Part shown: in pieces, positions 37,330 through 49,729 of the stretch | How positions within the stretch are numbered: position 1 is the first letter of the stretch | Layout of the letters: every line of letters begins with the position of its first letter | NCBI GenBank assembly: GCA_035610365.1 | Contig: CM069435.1 | Span: 86,709,389 to 86,773,388 of the forward strand | Direction of reading: 5' to 3' | DNA length: 64,000 nucleotides | Source: Aquatica leii | Taxonomy: Eukaryota > Arthropoda > Insecta > Coleoptera > Lampyridae | The notes under the pieces: model-generated | Database searches by the model: none | Seen by the model: the letters and a program-made list of their open reading frames with translations, nothing else | What the model was told of the DNA's origin: nothing | Made by a program: the position numbers and the translations under genes

Positions 37330-37499
37330 CCGAATATTAATACTGTTATGTACCTAGTCAAAATGGGTCTTCTACTAATTGTATGCCTATTACACTCTTC
37401 GACACTTTCACTCTTCCAATTATGTCTACAACCCATTATTATACTTTGAATTGCCACTAATGTTTGTAGCGCAATTACTATTATCAACAGCGGATGCAT
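37330..37499 (-). pseudogene. cysteine-poor relative of peptide B
   Basis: ATG at 37499 opens MHPLLIIVIALQTLVAIQS, clearly related to the signal peptide of the neighbour at 37914 (MFIIVLQLFFVIQS). After it come only two cysteines (IIMGCRHNWKSESVEEC) and a donor-like AG/GTACAT; any next exon lacks the terminal cysteines. It may be a decaying paralogue or a diverged gene. Boundaries uncertain. Confidence 0.45.
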
Positions 37500-37666
37500 T
37501 TTCTCACAAGCAACTAAAGAATAACACGACCGAAAACTAAAAATTAAATATTAGGTGGGAATTAAGTCGATTGTATAAAAGGTAAACAAGGTATTAACGT
37601 AAATTGACAAGACTTTATTATAATTGTGCGATAATATCTACATATTCAAGGTTGGATTGAGATTCT

Positions 37667-37914
37667 TTAAACAACATAATGGCAGCAATTTATTTGGAAA
37701 TCATCACAAATGGTTCTGTAAAGAAAACGTATTATTGGAAGTTACTTATTTAAATTTCATACGTAAGCGAAACTGGTATTCCGCTACGCTCGTCGCACTC
37801 GGCTAAAGTTAAACATTCAATTATCCCACACTGGTTATCTTGAGAACCTAAAGTTCTACTTTGAATTACAAAAAACAGTTGTAGCACAATAATAAACATG
37901 AATAACAAATTCAT
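37667..37914 (-). CDS. cysteine-rich secreted peptide B, CLIP-like cysteine pattern
   Basis: Two exons, 37914-37763 and 37715-37667, with a 47-nt intron; 66 residues. Signal peptide MNLLFMFIIVLQLFFVIQS. The mature part has six cysteines as C-x4-C-x5-C-x15-C-x6-CC (QCGIIECLTLAEC, ICDDFQINCCHYVV). The order with a final CC pair resembles a shortened CLIP domain, the disulfide module of insect immune proteases, but there is no protease attached. Function unknown; CLIP-like is an inference from cysteine order only. Confidence 0.72.
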
Positions 37915-40084
37915 TTTGAATATTAACATGTGAATGAAGTAATTGCAAATCACATGTGTACATTATGATAATGCTAAATAATTATACTTATCTTGATGAT
38001 TATAAACTCTGTAATTAAAGAAATTACGGCAAAATGTGAAGGTTTTGTTTTTATATAAAATAACGTAATCTAATAGTTTTTACAAAAAATGAGTATTAGC
38101 TATAGCTGCTTAAATTAGATACAAACTCATTTTGAACACCATCAGCGTCTACGCCTTGAATTTAATGAAAAAAGTTTGGCGTCAATTTTCTTCATGTATT
38201 TCAATCACACTTTTTTAACTGGAGGCTCTCACGACATACGGGATCAACTCTTTTTATTTTGTGCAATGCAAAAGAATTTTAAAATATCTGTTTGGTCTTG
38301 TTTATTTTGTTTTCGGGAAATTAAACGGACGGGTTCATTTAACTGTCGGTTTAATAAGATATCGTCCATACTTTTTATAGTGCGTCGCTTTAGAAGTTTG
38401 GGGTCTACAAACTCTTTAGCTAACTGAGAAGCGATTGTAATTGTTTTTAAGAATATTGCAACAAAACAGAAGTCTGAGAACGACGTCACCAATAGATTCA
38501 AAAATACTGCTTTGAATGCCTTATTCGGTTGTTACTTTTTGATATTATTTAAAACAGCTAATATTAACAGTTCGTCCATGTTTATTGTTTACTACCCCAA
38601 TATGAGTTATTTGTCTTTTTCAAGACAAATCTGTTAATCCGCTATTTGTAGCGTAGGTTAAACGTTATTATTAGTTGGAATATGTAGTTGTGGTTTTGTT
38701 TTCACCGTGTTTGGTTTGGTTCGCTCCCTAGCGAACCAAATAAGTGGTGATAGGCAACCTATTTCTCGTTTAGTCTCTGTCGTGTATGGTCTATCAGGTG
38801 ACATTTCGTTTCATTTACGTTACAGAACTTTTATGTTTCTAGTTATGACAAAGTCGTCTCAAGTGTTGTTTAGTTAAATTTAAAAATTGTATCTAATAAA
38901 AACCGGTCATAGAGTCTGTGATTGGACTGTTTACCAAATTGTTGTTAAAATTATCTAGGCAGTATGTTTAGTTTTTATTTCATGAGCGTTTACACTGACA
39001 ATTTTTTTAACGATTTAGCTTTAAGTGATTGTAACCTACTCGTTCTCTCTACGTTATATATACAGTAGGTCTTTTATTCTTAAATAATCATCTTACTAGA
39101 AAGATATTTGCAATTCTTAGTCAATTAATTGGACGTTCCTTTGGTAATCTTGAGGCAGAAGTGGTTACAACAAGATGAAACTCTTCGTACATAATGCCCC
39201 GCAAGTTCGTTAGTTTTTGGATGCAAACTTTCCAAACAAATGAATTTGTTTGAACGGGCCCGTACCTTGGTCTTCCAGACCGACGGATTTGACAATGTGT
39301 GATTTTTTTGTGGGGTTTTATGAAAAGTAAAACGCCTCCAAACGCCTCCAACAACACCTGACGAAATGAGAAATCGGCCTTTAGGGATATCACACCAGCA
39401 ATGCTCGCCAGTGTAGTTAGTCTCTGCCTCCGAGAAAATGGCTGTCATTTCAAACACTTACTTTACTTTCTACCGTTTGTAATAATAAATTCTTTTTAAT
39501 GTGCTCTAAACTATGTCTAAACTTGTTAGATAGCATTGAAATGACTTTGAACATCAAAGTACGTGGCAAAGCCAACTTGCTTTTTTGTTAAAAGTGGGAA
39601 AATTGTCAATGCTATTCTCTGTTCAGCTAACAGAAATAGTTAAGCACCTCCTTTAAAATTTATGCTTGCGCAAAATAAAAAGCGCAATAACCACTTTTAC
39701 ACGATACAATTTATTAATCCGAATCATACCTAAACGTTGTTATTACGTTACCTTAATGAAACCAAATACAAACAGAAGCGTTCAAAAAAACTGTTTTTCT
39801 AGATTAATTAGTTTGAATAGCAAAACGAAGAACGAAAATTTAATGACTGTTCCTTTTAAAAAAATGAAGATATCCGTTTGAAAATTCTCAAATTGAACGG
39901 TTCAATCAGATCATTATGGCACCTTACAAAATTTCAAATTACGTCCAAACCGTACATCTTAGGACCAAACTGTGATACAGTTAGGTACATATAATTCAAC
40001 GTTCCATTTAAAATATCGTAGTTGTATAGAATCGATTTTCGGTATAATCGGAGGTCCGCCTTCTTTGTAAATAAAGTAACGAAT
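37915..40084. other. intergenic, hairpin and unidentified open frames
   Basis: No supported gene. An open minus frame of about 80 codons at 38244-38501 has no ATG start of its own. Minus frames at 39121-39457 are over 100 codons without known motifs. A perfect 11-bp stem with a 4-nt loop (TTTGGTTCGCT / AGCGAACCAAA) lies at 38715-38740. Confidence 0.5.
38715..38740. repeat. perfect hairpin, 11-bp stem, 4-nt loop
   Basis: TTTGGTTCGCT-CCCT-AGCGAACCAAA. No T-tract or gene end is next to it. Possibly the core of a small foldback repeat. Confidence 0.8.
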
Positions 40085-40261
40085 TTTTTGAAACTAATTC
40101 ATCTATAAACAAAATATTTACACGCAGATCTACAAGTAACTAATTAAATCTAACGATATTTACGAAAAACATTTACATTAATTTAAGTGTTACTATCATC
40201 TAGGTCCACACTTTTTAATTTTATCTAAAACTGATAGTTGAATTCGTTAATCACGTGTATA

Positions 40262-41930
40262 CGACAACGCGAACAATGGCTGTAGTTTGCCTGACATGGT
40301 CTCCTGGACAAGACATCAGCGTTCCGATGATTGCTTCCGGCACTTTGTTCAGTAATTCTTTCCTGGCCTAGACAAAGCCTTGCTAAAATACGCGATGACT
40401 TTTTCTTGTCCATCTTGCAGCTGTGAAAGGACCGACCAGATTACTTGCGTCGGCATCCAAAACAAATTTTCCATCATCTCTTGGATAACCTATATTCGGC
40501 GAAGTGACTACGGACTTTTTTAGTTGATGAAATGCGTTTTTGCACTCTTTATTCCATCTAAATTTTGCTCTTTTTTCGGTCAGGTTTCCTCAAAGTTTTG
40601 GCAATATTAGCAAATCGGGTACCAATCGTCTATCATAGGTGCACAACCCAAAAAAAACTTTGGACCTGATGTTTATCGATCGGTATTTGCCATGCTTGCA
40701 CTGCTCGGGGCCAGCCTTTACTCAATCCCTAGATACGACGTTGCCAAAGTATTGCACTTCCTTTTTAAATACGTGGCACTTTTTTAGGCTCAGTTTTAGA
40801 TTTGGCCTAGTTAGTCGTTAGAACAATTCCTTGTTAATTGTTTAAATGTTCTTCAAACGACTTTCCAACCATGACCACGTCGTCTATATACACCAGACAG
40901 GTTTCCCAAAACAATCCTCGCAACATGATATCCATCAAACGCTCGAACGTTTCAGGAGCGTTACACAGACCGAAGGGCTTCACAGTGAACTGCCACAAAC
41001 CAATTGTAAAAGCTGTGTTTTCACGATCCTTGGGTTCCTATTCTACCTGCCAGTCACCAACTCTTTAAATCCAACGTGGAAAACCACTGGGATCCTGATA
41101 AGGTGTCTAAAGAATCGTCAATTCTCGGTAAAGAGTAGCTGTCCTTTTTGATCACGTCGTAAAGCTCTCTGTAGTCTACGCAAAACCTCGTTGATGCATC
41201 TTTCTTCTTTACAAGTACCACTGGGGACTGTTTGAAGGTTCAATCACACCTTCTCTTTCTCTATATCCATAATGGATATAAAGGAAGTTGGCGTGGATGT
41301 CGTCTTATCGGCCGAGCGTCTTTGGTATTTTATGCTTCACCACATGATAGTTCTTTCTTTGGAATCACTCGATCCAGCGCGAACACTATCTTGATACTAC
41401 TGGATCAACACCTTTAACCTTAGCCAGTTAGTCTTGGCTGAGGTTTTGGCATGTGGTGGTCAGAATGTCCAATAGATGTTGTGATCACTTCTTCGGCGAC
41501 GTATCTTCGCTAGAATTCATGCATCTCACAATTTGAGATACTGGCGTGCATTGACCTACCACGATCTTCTTCTTTAACGTTACTGGATCTGAGTTGACAT
41601 TCAAGATCCTTACTGGCACCGTGTTTTTCACTAGTACTAATATTCTGCCAACCAGTAGTCCCTTTTCCATCAAGTCGTCCTTCATTGGTTCATTAGCGTG
41701 AATGTGGCCTTCCCGGAGATTTCCATCCAGGCGTGCCATCACCACACCTTCAGTCCTTCCAGGCTCGCACGACTGTCTTCTGTGACGAATGAAAAGGAAT
41801 TTCTTTGCTGGCGATCTTCAGGACATCGCTCTTCATATCCAAAATAAATTCATACTGTTTTATAACGTCCATTCCTAGGATAACTTCTTCCGTGATGTCC
41901 ATTACACACTTTGTCCATTAATCTTGCCAT
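40262..41930 (-). pseudogene. decayed pol (protease, RT, RNase H)
   Basis: Many frameshifts and stops. Readable pieces match the intact copy: the RNase H end (SAGSNHRNADVLSRRPC), the RT segment around 40850-41000, and the protease-to-RT linker 41485-41745 (VVMARLDGNLREG.IHANEPM). Confidence 0.85.
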
Positions 41931-42990
41931 CGAGATAAATACCATGCAATTGCTCCTTAGGCGATGTCGTTTGAATGGTAATTTTCGAGGCATGATCGTC
42001 GTACGTGGCCCTCACTACTCTTCCCTGAGCTACTTCTTTGCGAAATACACGTCGCACTATTTCTTCAATGCTTTCGTGTGTCTGCGAGAACATTTCTGCA
42101 GCACAGCGGAGCTTATGACTGCTTCGGTGCGACGCCTGTTTCGCCGCCTCGAAAGCATTGGTTAAAGCGTCATCCAACGTCTTCGGTCGAGCTAACCAAA
42201 GAGTCCGCTGCGTTTCGCTGTCTCGGAGGCCGTCAACAAAGATTTGAATAGCTAACTGCTCCAAGAAGGTGTCTAGTGCTGTAGAATAGGCAAGCCGTGT
42301 CAATCTGGCAATGTCAGCCTCGAACTCTTGAAGACTTTTCGCAGCTTTTTGAACTCGACTTTTTATTTGGGCTTGGTACACTTGTTGCAGATGAGCATCT
42401 CCATATTTCATTTCTAAACGTGAAATTAAGAGTTCGTTATTTTTTTGGAGGTGGTCAGGAACAGTCTAAAATATTACAAGCGCTTCTCCACGTAAGGATA
42501 TTATTAAAGACGTGGTTTTCTGGTTGTTGCTCTAACCATTAGCTGTAGCTGCGGCTTCAAACGTTGACCAATGTGTTTTTCCATAAAAATTTGGGGGTAG
42601 AATCTTAAGCTTGTGTGTGGCTTCCTCTTGATGGTCTATTAAATCTTCGCTTGTGACATTTCATTTCTTCTAATTTGTCCTCTATTGCTTCTATTTTGTT
42701 TTCTAGAACATCGCATATTTCTTGTCTTAAATTTAACATATCTGCTTTAGTTTTCTTTTAAAGAATTTCAATTTGGTGTCCTACATTAACTAGTATTTGT
42801 TCCTCAATAGTCTTTATTTGATTTTCAATGCTCGTTCTTGTTTCTTCTTTTAAACTCCTAGAATTTTTCTTCATTTTCTGAGAACGTTTGGACAGTTTTT
42901 CTTCCATATTTCTAAATTTTTTTTCCATTTTCTTAGTATTTTCGGACAGTTTTTCTTCAATATTTTTATTCATAGATTACCATTTTTTAT
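41902..42990 (-). pseudogene. decayed gag
   Basis: A 169-codon open stretch at 41902-42411 reads KYGDAHLQQVYQAQIKSRVQ and the following capsid region (LARPKTLDDALTNAFEAAKQ), nearly colinear with gag of the young element, then runs into protease sequence. The N-terminal coiled coil (42758-42973) is also present but separated by shifts. Confidence 0.85.
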
Positions 42991-43885
42991 TGATTCGAAA
43001 AATTCAAATAACTTTGAATCCATTTTATTTGCTTGCAAACGCGTCACCGGCAAAAATTAAAACACGTATAAAAAGGTTTAATAACACTAAATTTTAATAA
43101 CGCTCAATTCTTTATTGTTAATTGCACTACTTTAACGAATTGGAAAACTATAATTAATTAATTATACCCAATAAACAAACACACGGAAGCGAACTAAACA
43201 ATTGTTTATTTATACGATGTCAACGGGTTTCGATATCGCACACCTGCATCATACTATAACAATTTATAAATTAATTTGTTTATAAACCAATATTTACACA
43301 ATTAGAACTACATGTATTTAATGAAATCTAACGATATTTACGAAAAACACATTAATTTATGTATTACTATAACAGTCCGCTTTTTAATTTTATCTAAAAC
43401 GGATACTTGTTTATATTAACCACACGTATGCTACGTATTTATGTTCATTTATGTTTCACTAGCATCGGCACTTTATATATTTATCTTGGCACACAAGTTA
43501 ATCACTTATTTATTTTAAACCGACAAAATCTTCTTCTCGATTCAATTCGCAAACCTTAATTATACCTGCCTTGGAAATACTTTTTACATTTCTGTTATCT
43601 GTGTCGAGAATTTTCCATCTTTCGGGTATTGTCTCGAAGTTGACAATAACGTTCCAATAATAATTTTAAAATGTGTCTTTTATGATATATTGTTGTGTAG
43701 AACATTTCGAATTTCTAGCGGAAGTGAAGTTATAGAAGTCGGACACGCGATGTATAGAAATTGTTTACAAACATGATAAACTGCTCAAAGTAAAAACATT
43801 TAAATAAAAAATTCCAAAAACTGTTCTTATAAAAATAAATATTTATTGTACAATATCAAATATGTTAACATTTAAAAACCCACAA

Positions 43886-46800
43886 TCATCGATCGTCGTT
43901 AATCCGTAACTTCAACATTTCTTGTAAGCAAACAATACTCTAAAACATTTTAATTAGACCGCATCGTACAAATCGTGTCAAACTTACTTCGTCCGAACTA
44001 CAATAATTTGTAACTTGGTCCTGAAGACTCTCGACGCTAAGTAATTCGTGTTCAATCAAAGTATCAAGTAATAAATTCAAGCATTCGTGCGATAATTCGA
44101 GGTTTTGCGATTTTGACATTAGAAAATTATTACGAGGTGAAACTATTGTTTCGAAAAAATCGTTGATATCCGATGACGTCTTGAACAGCAAACAACAAGA
44201 TGAGAAGAAATCCGTTGTAACTATTTCAGGCTTGTGCGTAACTAAAACCGTTTATTAATATAGCAATCGCCATCGAATAGTTCTTACTTATTAAAAATAA
44301 AAAATCTAGAAGCATTCGATTAATGCCCAACACCATGCAGTTGTTAATGTCGCTACGCTCATTGAAACTTTGTTGTATCGATCCTAGAAGTTGGTTTACA
44401 TTTATAAGTGTAATCGTTTCAGGTTCTGCAACAATTTTCCAACTAAGTTCCTAAAAGTAGTGTTTAAAATCGGTAGTAATAAATTCGATTGCTTACTTTT
44501 AACTTTTTCATTAAGTCAACACCGCTGGCAGTGTTCGTGTTGTGGTTTTGGGTGCCGTTTAAGTTAAGGAAGATATTTGATTTTGCCGGATTGAGTTCAG
44601 GATCTAGTTTTTTAAGCTCGGTTTTAAAATAATTGATGAAGATGTCTACGTAAAGAAAAAGTTATTATGAGCCATATGATTGAAGTAACACAAACCTTCT
44701 TCAATGTGTGTATTCACCCATTCTTGTACACGTTCTAAGGAATTTCGCACAGCTATGGCTATGCACAGAGCTTTAGTTTCTTTTAAGACAACAGTACCTA
44801 ACAAAGCATCCATAGCCAAACTGATTCGTGTCTCGGTTGTACTTTTAACAAAACAATCTATGTCGTTTTTTAGATTTTCCAAAGATGTTGTCGCAATTTG
44901 TTGTATAAAGGACAAATCTTCGAAATCGGTTTTCAGTTTTGCAAATGAAGTCTGTTTGTGAACGGGTACCATGTCATAGCAAATTTCTTTAACACAACCT
45001 GAAGCCACGCGTTCACTGACGAATTCGACAGTTTTGCGGACTGAATCGGCTTGACTTTTAAAAAAAGCCTTTTCTAGTTGTTTCTGTAACAACAATTTGC
45101 AAAATATACTCATGATGAGCGCAAACCAACCTGTGTACGTTTACTTGGCGTGATAGAAGAAGACTCGATTTTACTAATTGGTGTTATATGTTTAAAAGTA
45201 ACCAACCGATTGGTTTCATTTGCGTCATTTAAAAGAATTTTTCGAATTTCCTGTAAGTAGGGACAACAAATATACGAAACGTTGTGATCAAAGATATCGC
45301 ACTTATCCAAATAAAAATCGTTGGTTTCTGGTTCTGGTAACAGAGTGTTGGTAACCCATTTGTTATAAACCTCGTTAGAGAAAATCGGTAGATCAAACAA
45401 CCACCCAAGAGTCAATCTAACAATAATAGAATCGTAACGACTGCTGTAATAAATTTGTAATAGAAGTTGCGTCAGTTCTTGTAGGTGTTTTAATTTGAGC
45501 GAGACGGCATCCAGCATAGACAAATACTCGGTTAGCCACGGTATGGTCAGCATTAAAGTTTTTTTACGAACGGCTCCTAACACAATTTCATTAAAATCTA
45601 AACTTGTATAAATCTATAATAGAGATTAAGTAGATGCGGTCGGTGAGAGGATATACGTACTTTACTCCGTATTTGAAGTTGGCAGTCGACGACTTCTTGC
45701 GACAAATTGCATTCGCTTTTGTATGGAAGAGCTTCGAGAAACCCGTAGAATTTTGCCAAGACTCGAAGAGATTTTAACCGATCTAAATATATTCTTTTGA
45801 TGCATTCGTCCGCGTCTGATAAAGAATAATTACAATCCGTAACCGAACGCTTCGTAATAGTCTTGGATCAAAGGATGGCACCTAAAGACCATATGCAAGG
45901 ATAATTAATGCCAAAATTATATCGAAACACATTAACACCAATTTTGAGAACCTTGACACTTTTTTTTGAACTTGTATTAACTAATATACATTTAATGAAC
46001 ATATTACTAGTACTCCATTTAAGAAATAAGTGGTATTTAATGAAATTGATATATAAATCTTCTTCTATTAGTTAGTTCAAACAATACCAAACTTGTTTAC
46101 AGATGCTGCGACACTGTATAATCAGATAGTGGTAAGTAAAAACCAATAAAAATCGCATTTTAGGCACTTGCGCGGTTGAATCGAAAAATTATGTGCGATA
46201 GACTTATGAAATTTTTTTATACATCTGTCCATTATTGTTGGCTTTACAACGCAATTGAAACACGCAATAGATTCTATATATATATGGTATAGTGACTATA
46301 AAGAAACAGTCGATGAGACCCGATAGAGTTGAAAAATTGAAATTCAAAACTGATTAGTTGAAGGAAACAATCGGTAATATAGTATTCTATAATAATGTGC
46401 CATCCTTCGCGTCAAGACCTGTACTTACTGAATTCTTCGGCGTTTACCGGAAAATCGTTAAGATGTATTATCTCAATGGCCAAGGCATCGATTAAGTGTT
46501 TGTTGAATACATAACTATCAGCTATCAAAACGAAATCTTTAAAGAATTCCTCATGTCCGATAAAGCCAGGCACTGCATTAATCCCACTAGAATTTTGTTT
46601 ACCAACCATGCGAGTATTCAATCGTGACAACTTCCCAGCATCAACGTTCGGCATAGAGGTCACAATAAACCGGGAATCTGGATCCTAAAACCAACGTCAA
46701 CCAAAAACCTTGGCAAATTATAACCGTACTTACTTTACACACGCTAGTAATCAACTGAGCTTTAAATAACTTAGCTAAATGCATAAAATTACACGGCTCC

Positions 46801-47977
46801 CAATGCATATTAACCAATACACGAATTCTATTTCCGAGCATTGCATCAAAACTCCAACCATGCACTAAATGCTGACTCTCCCAAACTTGTAAAATTTCAT
46901 AAAACAAATCTCGTTGTTTGCGAAAGTTTCGAAATGACGAATCGCTCGGAAAATTACTTCTATTGTCAGTGTCGCACATAAAATAAACACTCGCTTGTAC
47001 ATCATCACTTCTCAAACACATTTCAACTTTAGTCTCAAGCATATGCTTAACTTTGTTTAAAAGTTTTGTCTCTGCGAATTGCTCAAATCGATTATTCTCA
47101 ATCAAAAGACGCATGGTAAACTTATCCAGAATCTTTAAAAACTCATGCAGTTTGCTCAAAACGCAAACAGCAAAATAGACTTTATTATGAATCGAGTTTA
47201 AAATATGTTTTGAATTTAATGTGGAGTTTTTACACAACAACATTGTAATAACAAAATACACTTCACTGGTAATGTTAACGACCAAATTATCTAATAAAAA
47301 TGAATAAACACAAGCCAAGATGTTTAAGCGTTCACGAAATGTTACTGAATCAATGTTAGCACTAATTACATGCAGGCCCTCGTCAACTAAATTAACAAGA
47401 TCATCGTTGTCTTTATCAAAACTAAAACTATTTTTATCTGTTTTTAGATTTGTACTAACTCGTTGTGACACATTCGTAGGGTTAATACGTCGCACGCAAT
47501 TGTTAAAAGCATTTTCATTCAAATTCCTTTGGACCTTTTTTTTCGTATCTTTGCGGGTTAAAAAATCACCTAGGCATATGCTTGGTGGTGTTTTTGGTGT
47601 TGATTTTTTGGGTCTATACAACGGAGACACAAAGTTTGAATTATTTTCGAATAGTATCGGACGTGTCGGTGTGACTGCAATACCTTCATTGGGTTCATTG
47701 TCGTCGCACCTACGACAACTATGTCATTACTTAAAAAACAAAGCACAATGTACCTTAAATTTCCATGAATGTAATTTAAGAAAAAGGATATAAAATCAAC
47801 CCGATCACAGTTCCATTTTGTGATTTCCTTGAAATGAAATTTCTACAGATAAAGTGATTAATACAATATGATTATAATTTACATAAATACCTCTGTGTTA
47901 ACACCTTCTAACCAGTTCAACAATACATTTAAATGTATTTTATTATTTAAAGTTTCTGTTAAAATGTTTTCGCACAT
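43886..47977 (-). CDS. Cdan1: Codanin-1 (CDAN1; fly discs lost/vanaso)
   Basis: Cytosolic partner of the histone chaperone ASF1 that limits delivery of H3-H4 to the nucleus; the human gene causes congenital dyserythropoietic anaemia type I. About eleven exons. Exon 1 (47977-47891, MCENILTETLNNKIHLNVLL) and exon 2 (47842-47754, ISFFLNYIHGN) follow the codanin N-terminus; exon 3 is 47709-46734; exon 4 starts at 46684; further exons lie near 45880-45665, 45625-45128, 45082-44702, 44650-44497, 44452-44290, 44250-43991 and 43951-43886. About 1,030 residues against 1,227 in human. Key blocks: CVRRINPTNVS (the ASF1-binding B-domain-like motif RRINPT), DTDNRSNFPSDSSF with KQRDLFYEILQVWE, GFIGHEEFFKDFVLIADSY, IPWLTEYLSMLD, ICCPYLQEIRKILLN, and VRKTVEFVSERVASGCVKEI. 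Most introns are about 45 nt; the one after exon 4 is about 540 nt and its exact ends are uncertain. Confidence 0.93.
45885..46440 (-). other. long codanin intron with uncertain ends
   Basis: The donor may be GTAAGTAC after ...EEF (46429) or an earlier phase-0 site (CCG/GTAAAC). The acceptor on the other side is not clear: the frame needs an entry just before TITKRSVTDCNYSL. A very short exon hidden in this interval would also solve it. It contains a small TA repeat near 46276. Confidence 0.6.
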
Positions 47978-48707
47978 TTTTAGGTTAGAGGAAATCAACG
48001 CTACCAACCCTACCAACTTTTATTATTTACTTTCTTTTTTGCTTTCTTTTAGTGTGCTTTTAGTTATGACATGGTTATGACCAAGGTTACGACAGTGCAG
48101 TTAGTTACCATTGGTTACAGAGCTGTATTCTGTTTGGTATCCTGCGTTTCGTCATATTTAGTACACAAAAATGGAAATGACCACTGTAGACAGATAATTG
48201 TTTTAATATTTGATTTTCTGATAGCTTCAAGTACAGTTATCGATATCGTGGGTTACGTTGGGTGATTGATAACCAGATGAAATCGTGATTTCGTGAGGAG
48301 TGATATTTGATCTGCACTGTTTACTGGTTGGTGGTTAAAAGATTTTCGTTTTCGGTAATGATATGAATATTGAAGCGGCGATCAGATACTGCGCGATGTC
48401 GCTACATTTATTGGACATGGTTCCATTTTGGGTTCCATTATTAATTTGAATTTCGTTATGCGAGAACGCCATACGAAAGTCGTGATCACGTCACGCTTTA
48501 AAATCACTGATAATAAAAAATCGCAGTAACGATTTACAGTGTTACTGAAAAATTACTTTATCGGTCATCACTACTGGTAAATTGCAGTTGATTAACCGGA
48601 TTTGGCACCAAATGATTTTTTTCTATGAAACTTGAAATCGAATAGAGAATTTGAAGAATAAAACGGAAGAATGCCGACAACCTGCTAATGTGCGCAGAAG
48701 GACTAGG
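47978..48707. other. codanin upstream region
   Basis: No gene supported. Open frames at 47868-48080 and 48071-48265 (+) are antisense to or upstream of codanin exon 1 and have no motif. Confidence 0.5.
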
Positions 48708-48868
48708 GGCCTTATTCTTGAATCATACGTTATCGAAACGTATACGTTATTTCTAAAATAGCGTATGAAATTTTTAAAAGTGTATTCTCCGATTTCATAT
48801 ACGTCTAAAGCATTCGCTATTTTTCAGATTTCGTACGCTATCGTTACGTATGGTCAAACACTACTAGT
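48708..48868. mobile_element. MITE with inverted halves, end AGGGGCCTTATTCTTGA
   Basis: Left half ATCATACGTTATCGAAACGT..TAGCGTATGAAAT pairs with the right half ATTTCGTACGCTATCGTTACG..TATGGTC. The outer end AGGGGCCTTATTCTTGA resembles, in reverse complement, the sequence at about 60043-60072 (TCAACAATTAGGCCCCT), so both belong to one transposon family. Right end not clear. Confidence 0.65.
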
Positions 48869-49272
48869 TGGATCATTCCATGTCAAATCAACATGGCACT
48901 CAACTTGACCATTCCAGATTTTGTTGAAACTTTTTTTCTTTATACTCGCTGACGTCCTCAAGTCAAATATAATTTTTAAGAATTCTATGTCATAGTTTTT
49001 TAGTTAAAAATTTATAAAAATCACAAAACATCGCGTTTTTGTAAATGCGCTGAAAGCTAAAATACGCTCTAATTTGAGTTCTATATCCAATCAACAAGGA
49101 AACATTTTTGAAATCTTTTTTTTCAACGGTTTACAAAAGATATATTTACCTTTTTAAAAACATTGCAAAAACGTCTTAATGGCCAGAATTACGTTGCAAA
49201 GTCAATATTAGAATAACATTCTAAAAATTTTTTTAAAATATTTATAATATTGTTTATCTATATTTATAATAT
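48869..49272. other. intergenic next to gypsy insertion
   Basis: AT-rich, no gene. Ends with the ATAT target duplicate of the gypsy element at 49269-49272. Confidence 0.7.
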
Positions 49273-49729
49273 TGTTACGTATCTATTTATTAAAAAAACT
49301 AATTTATTTAAACGATTAAAAACTACGTTTACTTATTCTAGAAATATATACACTTTTAAATTCACCGAGCTAATTAAATCTAATAATAATATTTAAGAAA
49401 AACACTTACACTATAATTTATATCACTTAAGATAAGATAACGTTCTCGGATTTCACACTTGTTTACACTAATTATCACATACACGATTATTCTCGATTTA
49501 TTTATGTAGACAAACACGTGCTAACGATACGTATTTATTTCAACTTGATAATCTTCAATACAGCTGCATTCGCGTTTCGACAATAACTGACCTACAATTT
49601 CCATCTTCGGCTTTTATAGACATCGGCGAATTCTTCTCGATCGTTCCTCACTTTTCGCTATATCTTCTAGAAACTAGATAACAGTTCTAGAAGGTTCTTG
49701 CATTTGCAAGTAATTTCTCGGACGTTTCA
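49273..49729 (-). repeat. 3' LTR of young gypsy element
   Basis: 457 bp, near-identical to 55517-55973. Contains the end of the long integrase reading frame (stop at 49674). Confidence 0.96.

Larger units (their letters stand above)
40085..43640 (-). mobile_element. old, internally deleted Ty3/gypsy element
   Basis: Oriented like the young element at 49-56 kb and related to it throughout (gag, protease, RT, RNase H). Flanked by related LTR-like pieces: about 40085-40255 and about 43255-43640 share AAATCTAACGATATTTACGA and TTTTTAATTTTATCTAAAAC. The left piece runs directly into RNase H sequence at about 40262, so the whole integrase region and 3' part are gone. The LTR sequence differs from that of the young element, so this is a sister family rather than a recent copy. 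Confidence 0.8.

Noticed and set aside
38244..38501. Possible short secreted or neuropeptide-like protein with a KRR site
   Set aside because: The frame has no ATG start, and upstream joining gives a stop or a different frame. Not supported.
39121..39457. Minus-strand frames of 90-110 codons
   Set aside because: No domain, no splice context, no relative in the window. Kept only as unidentified open frames.
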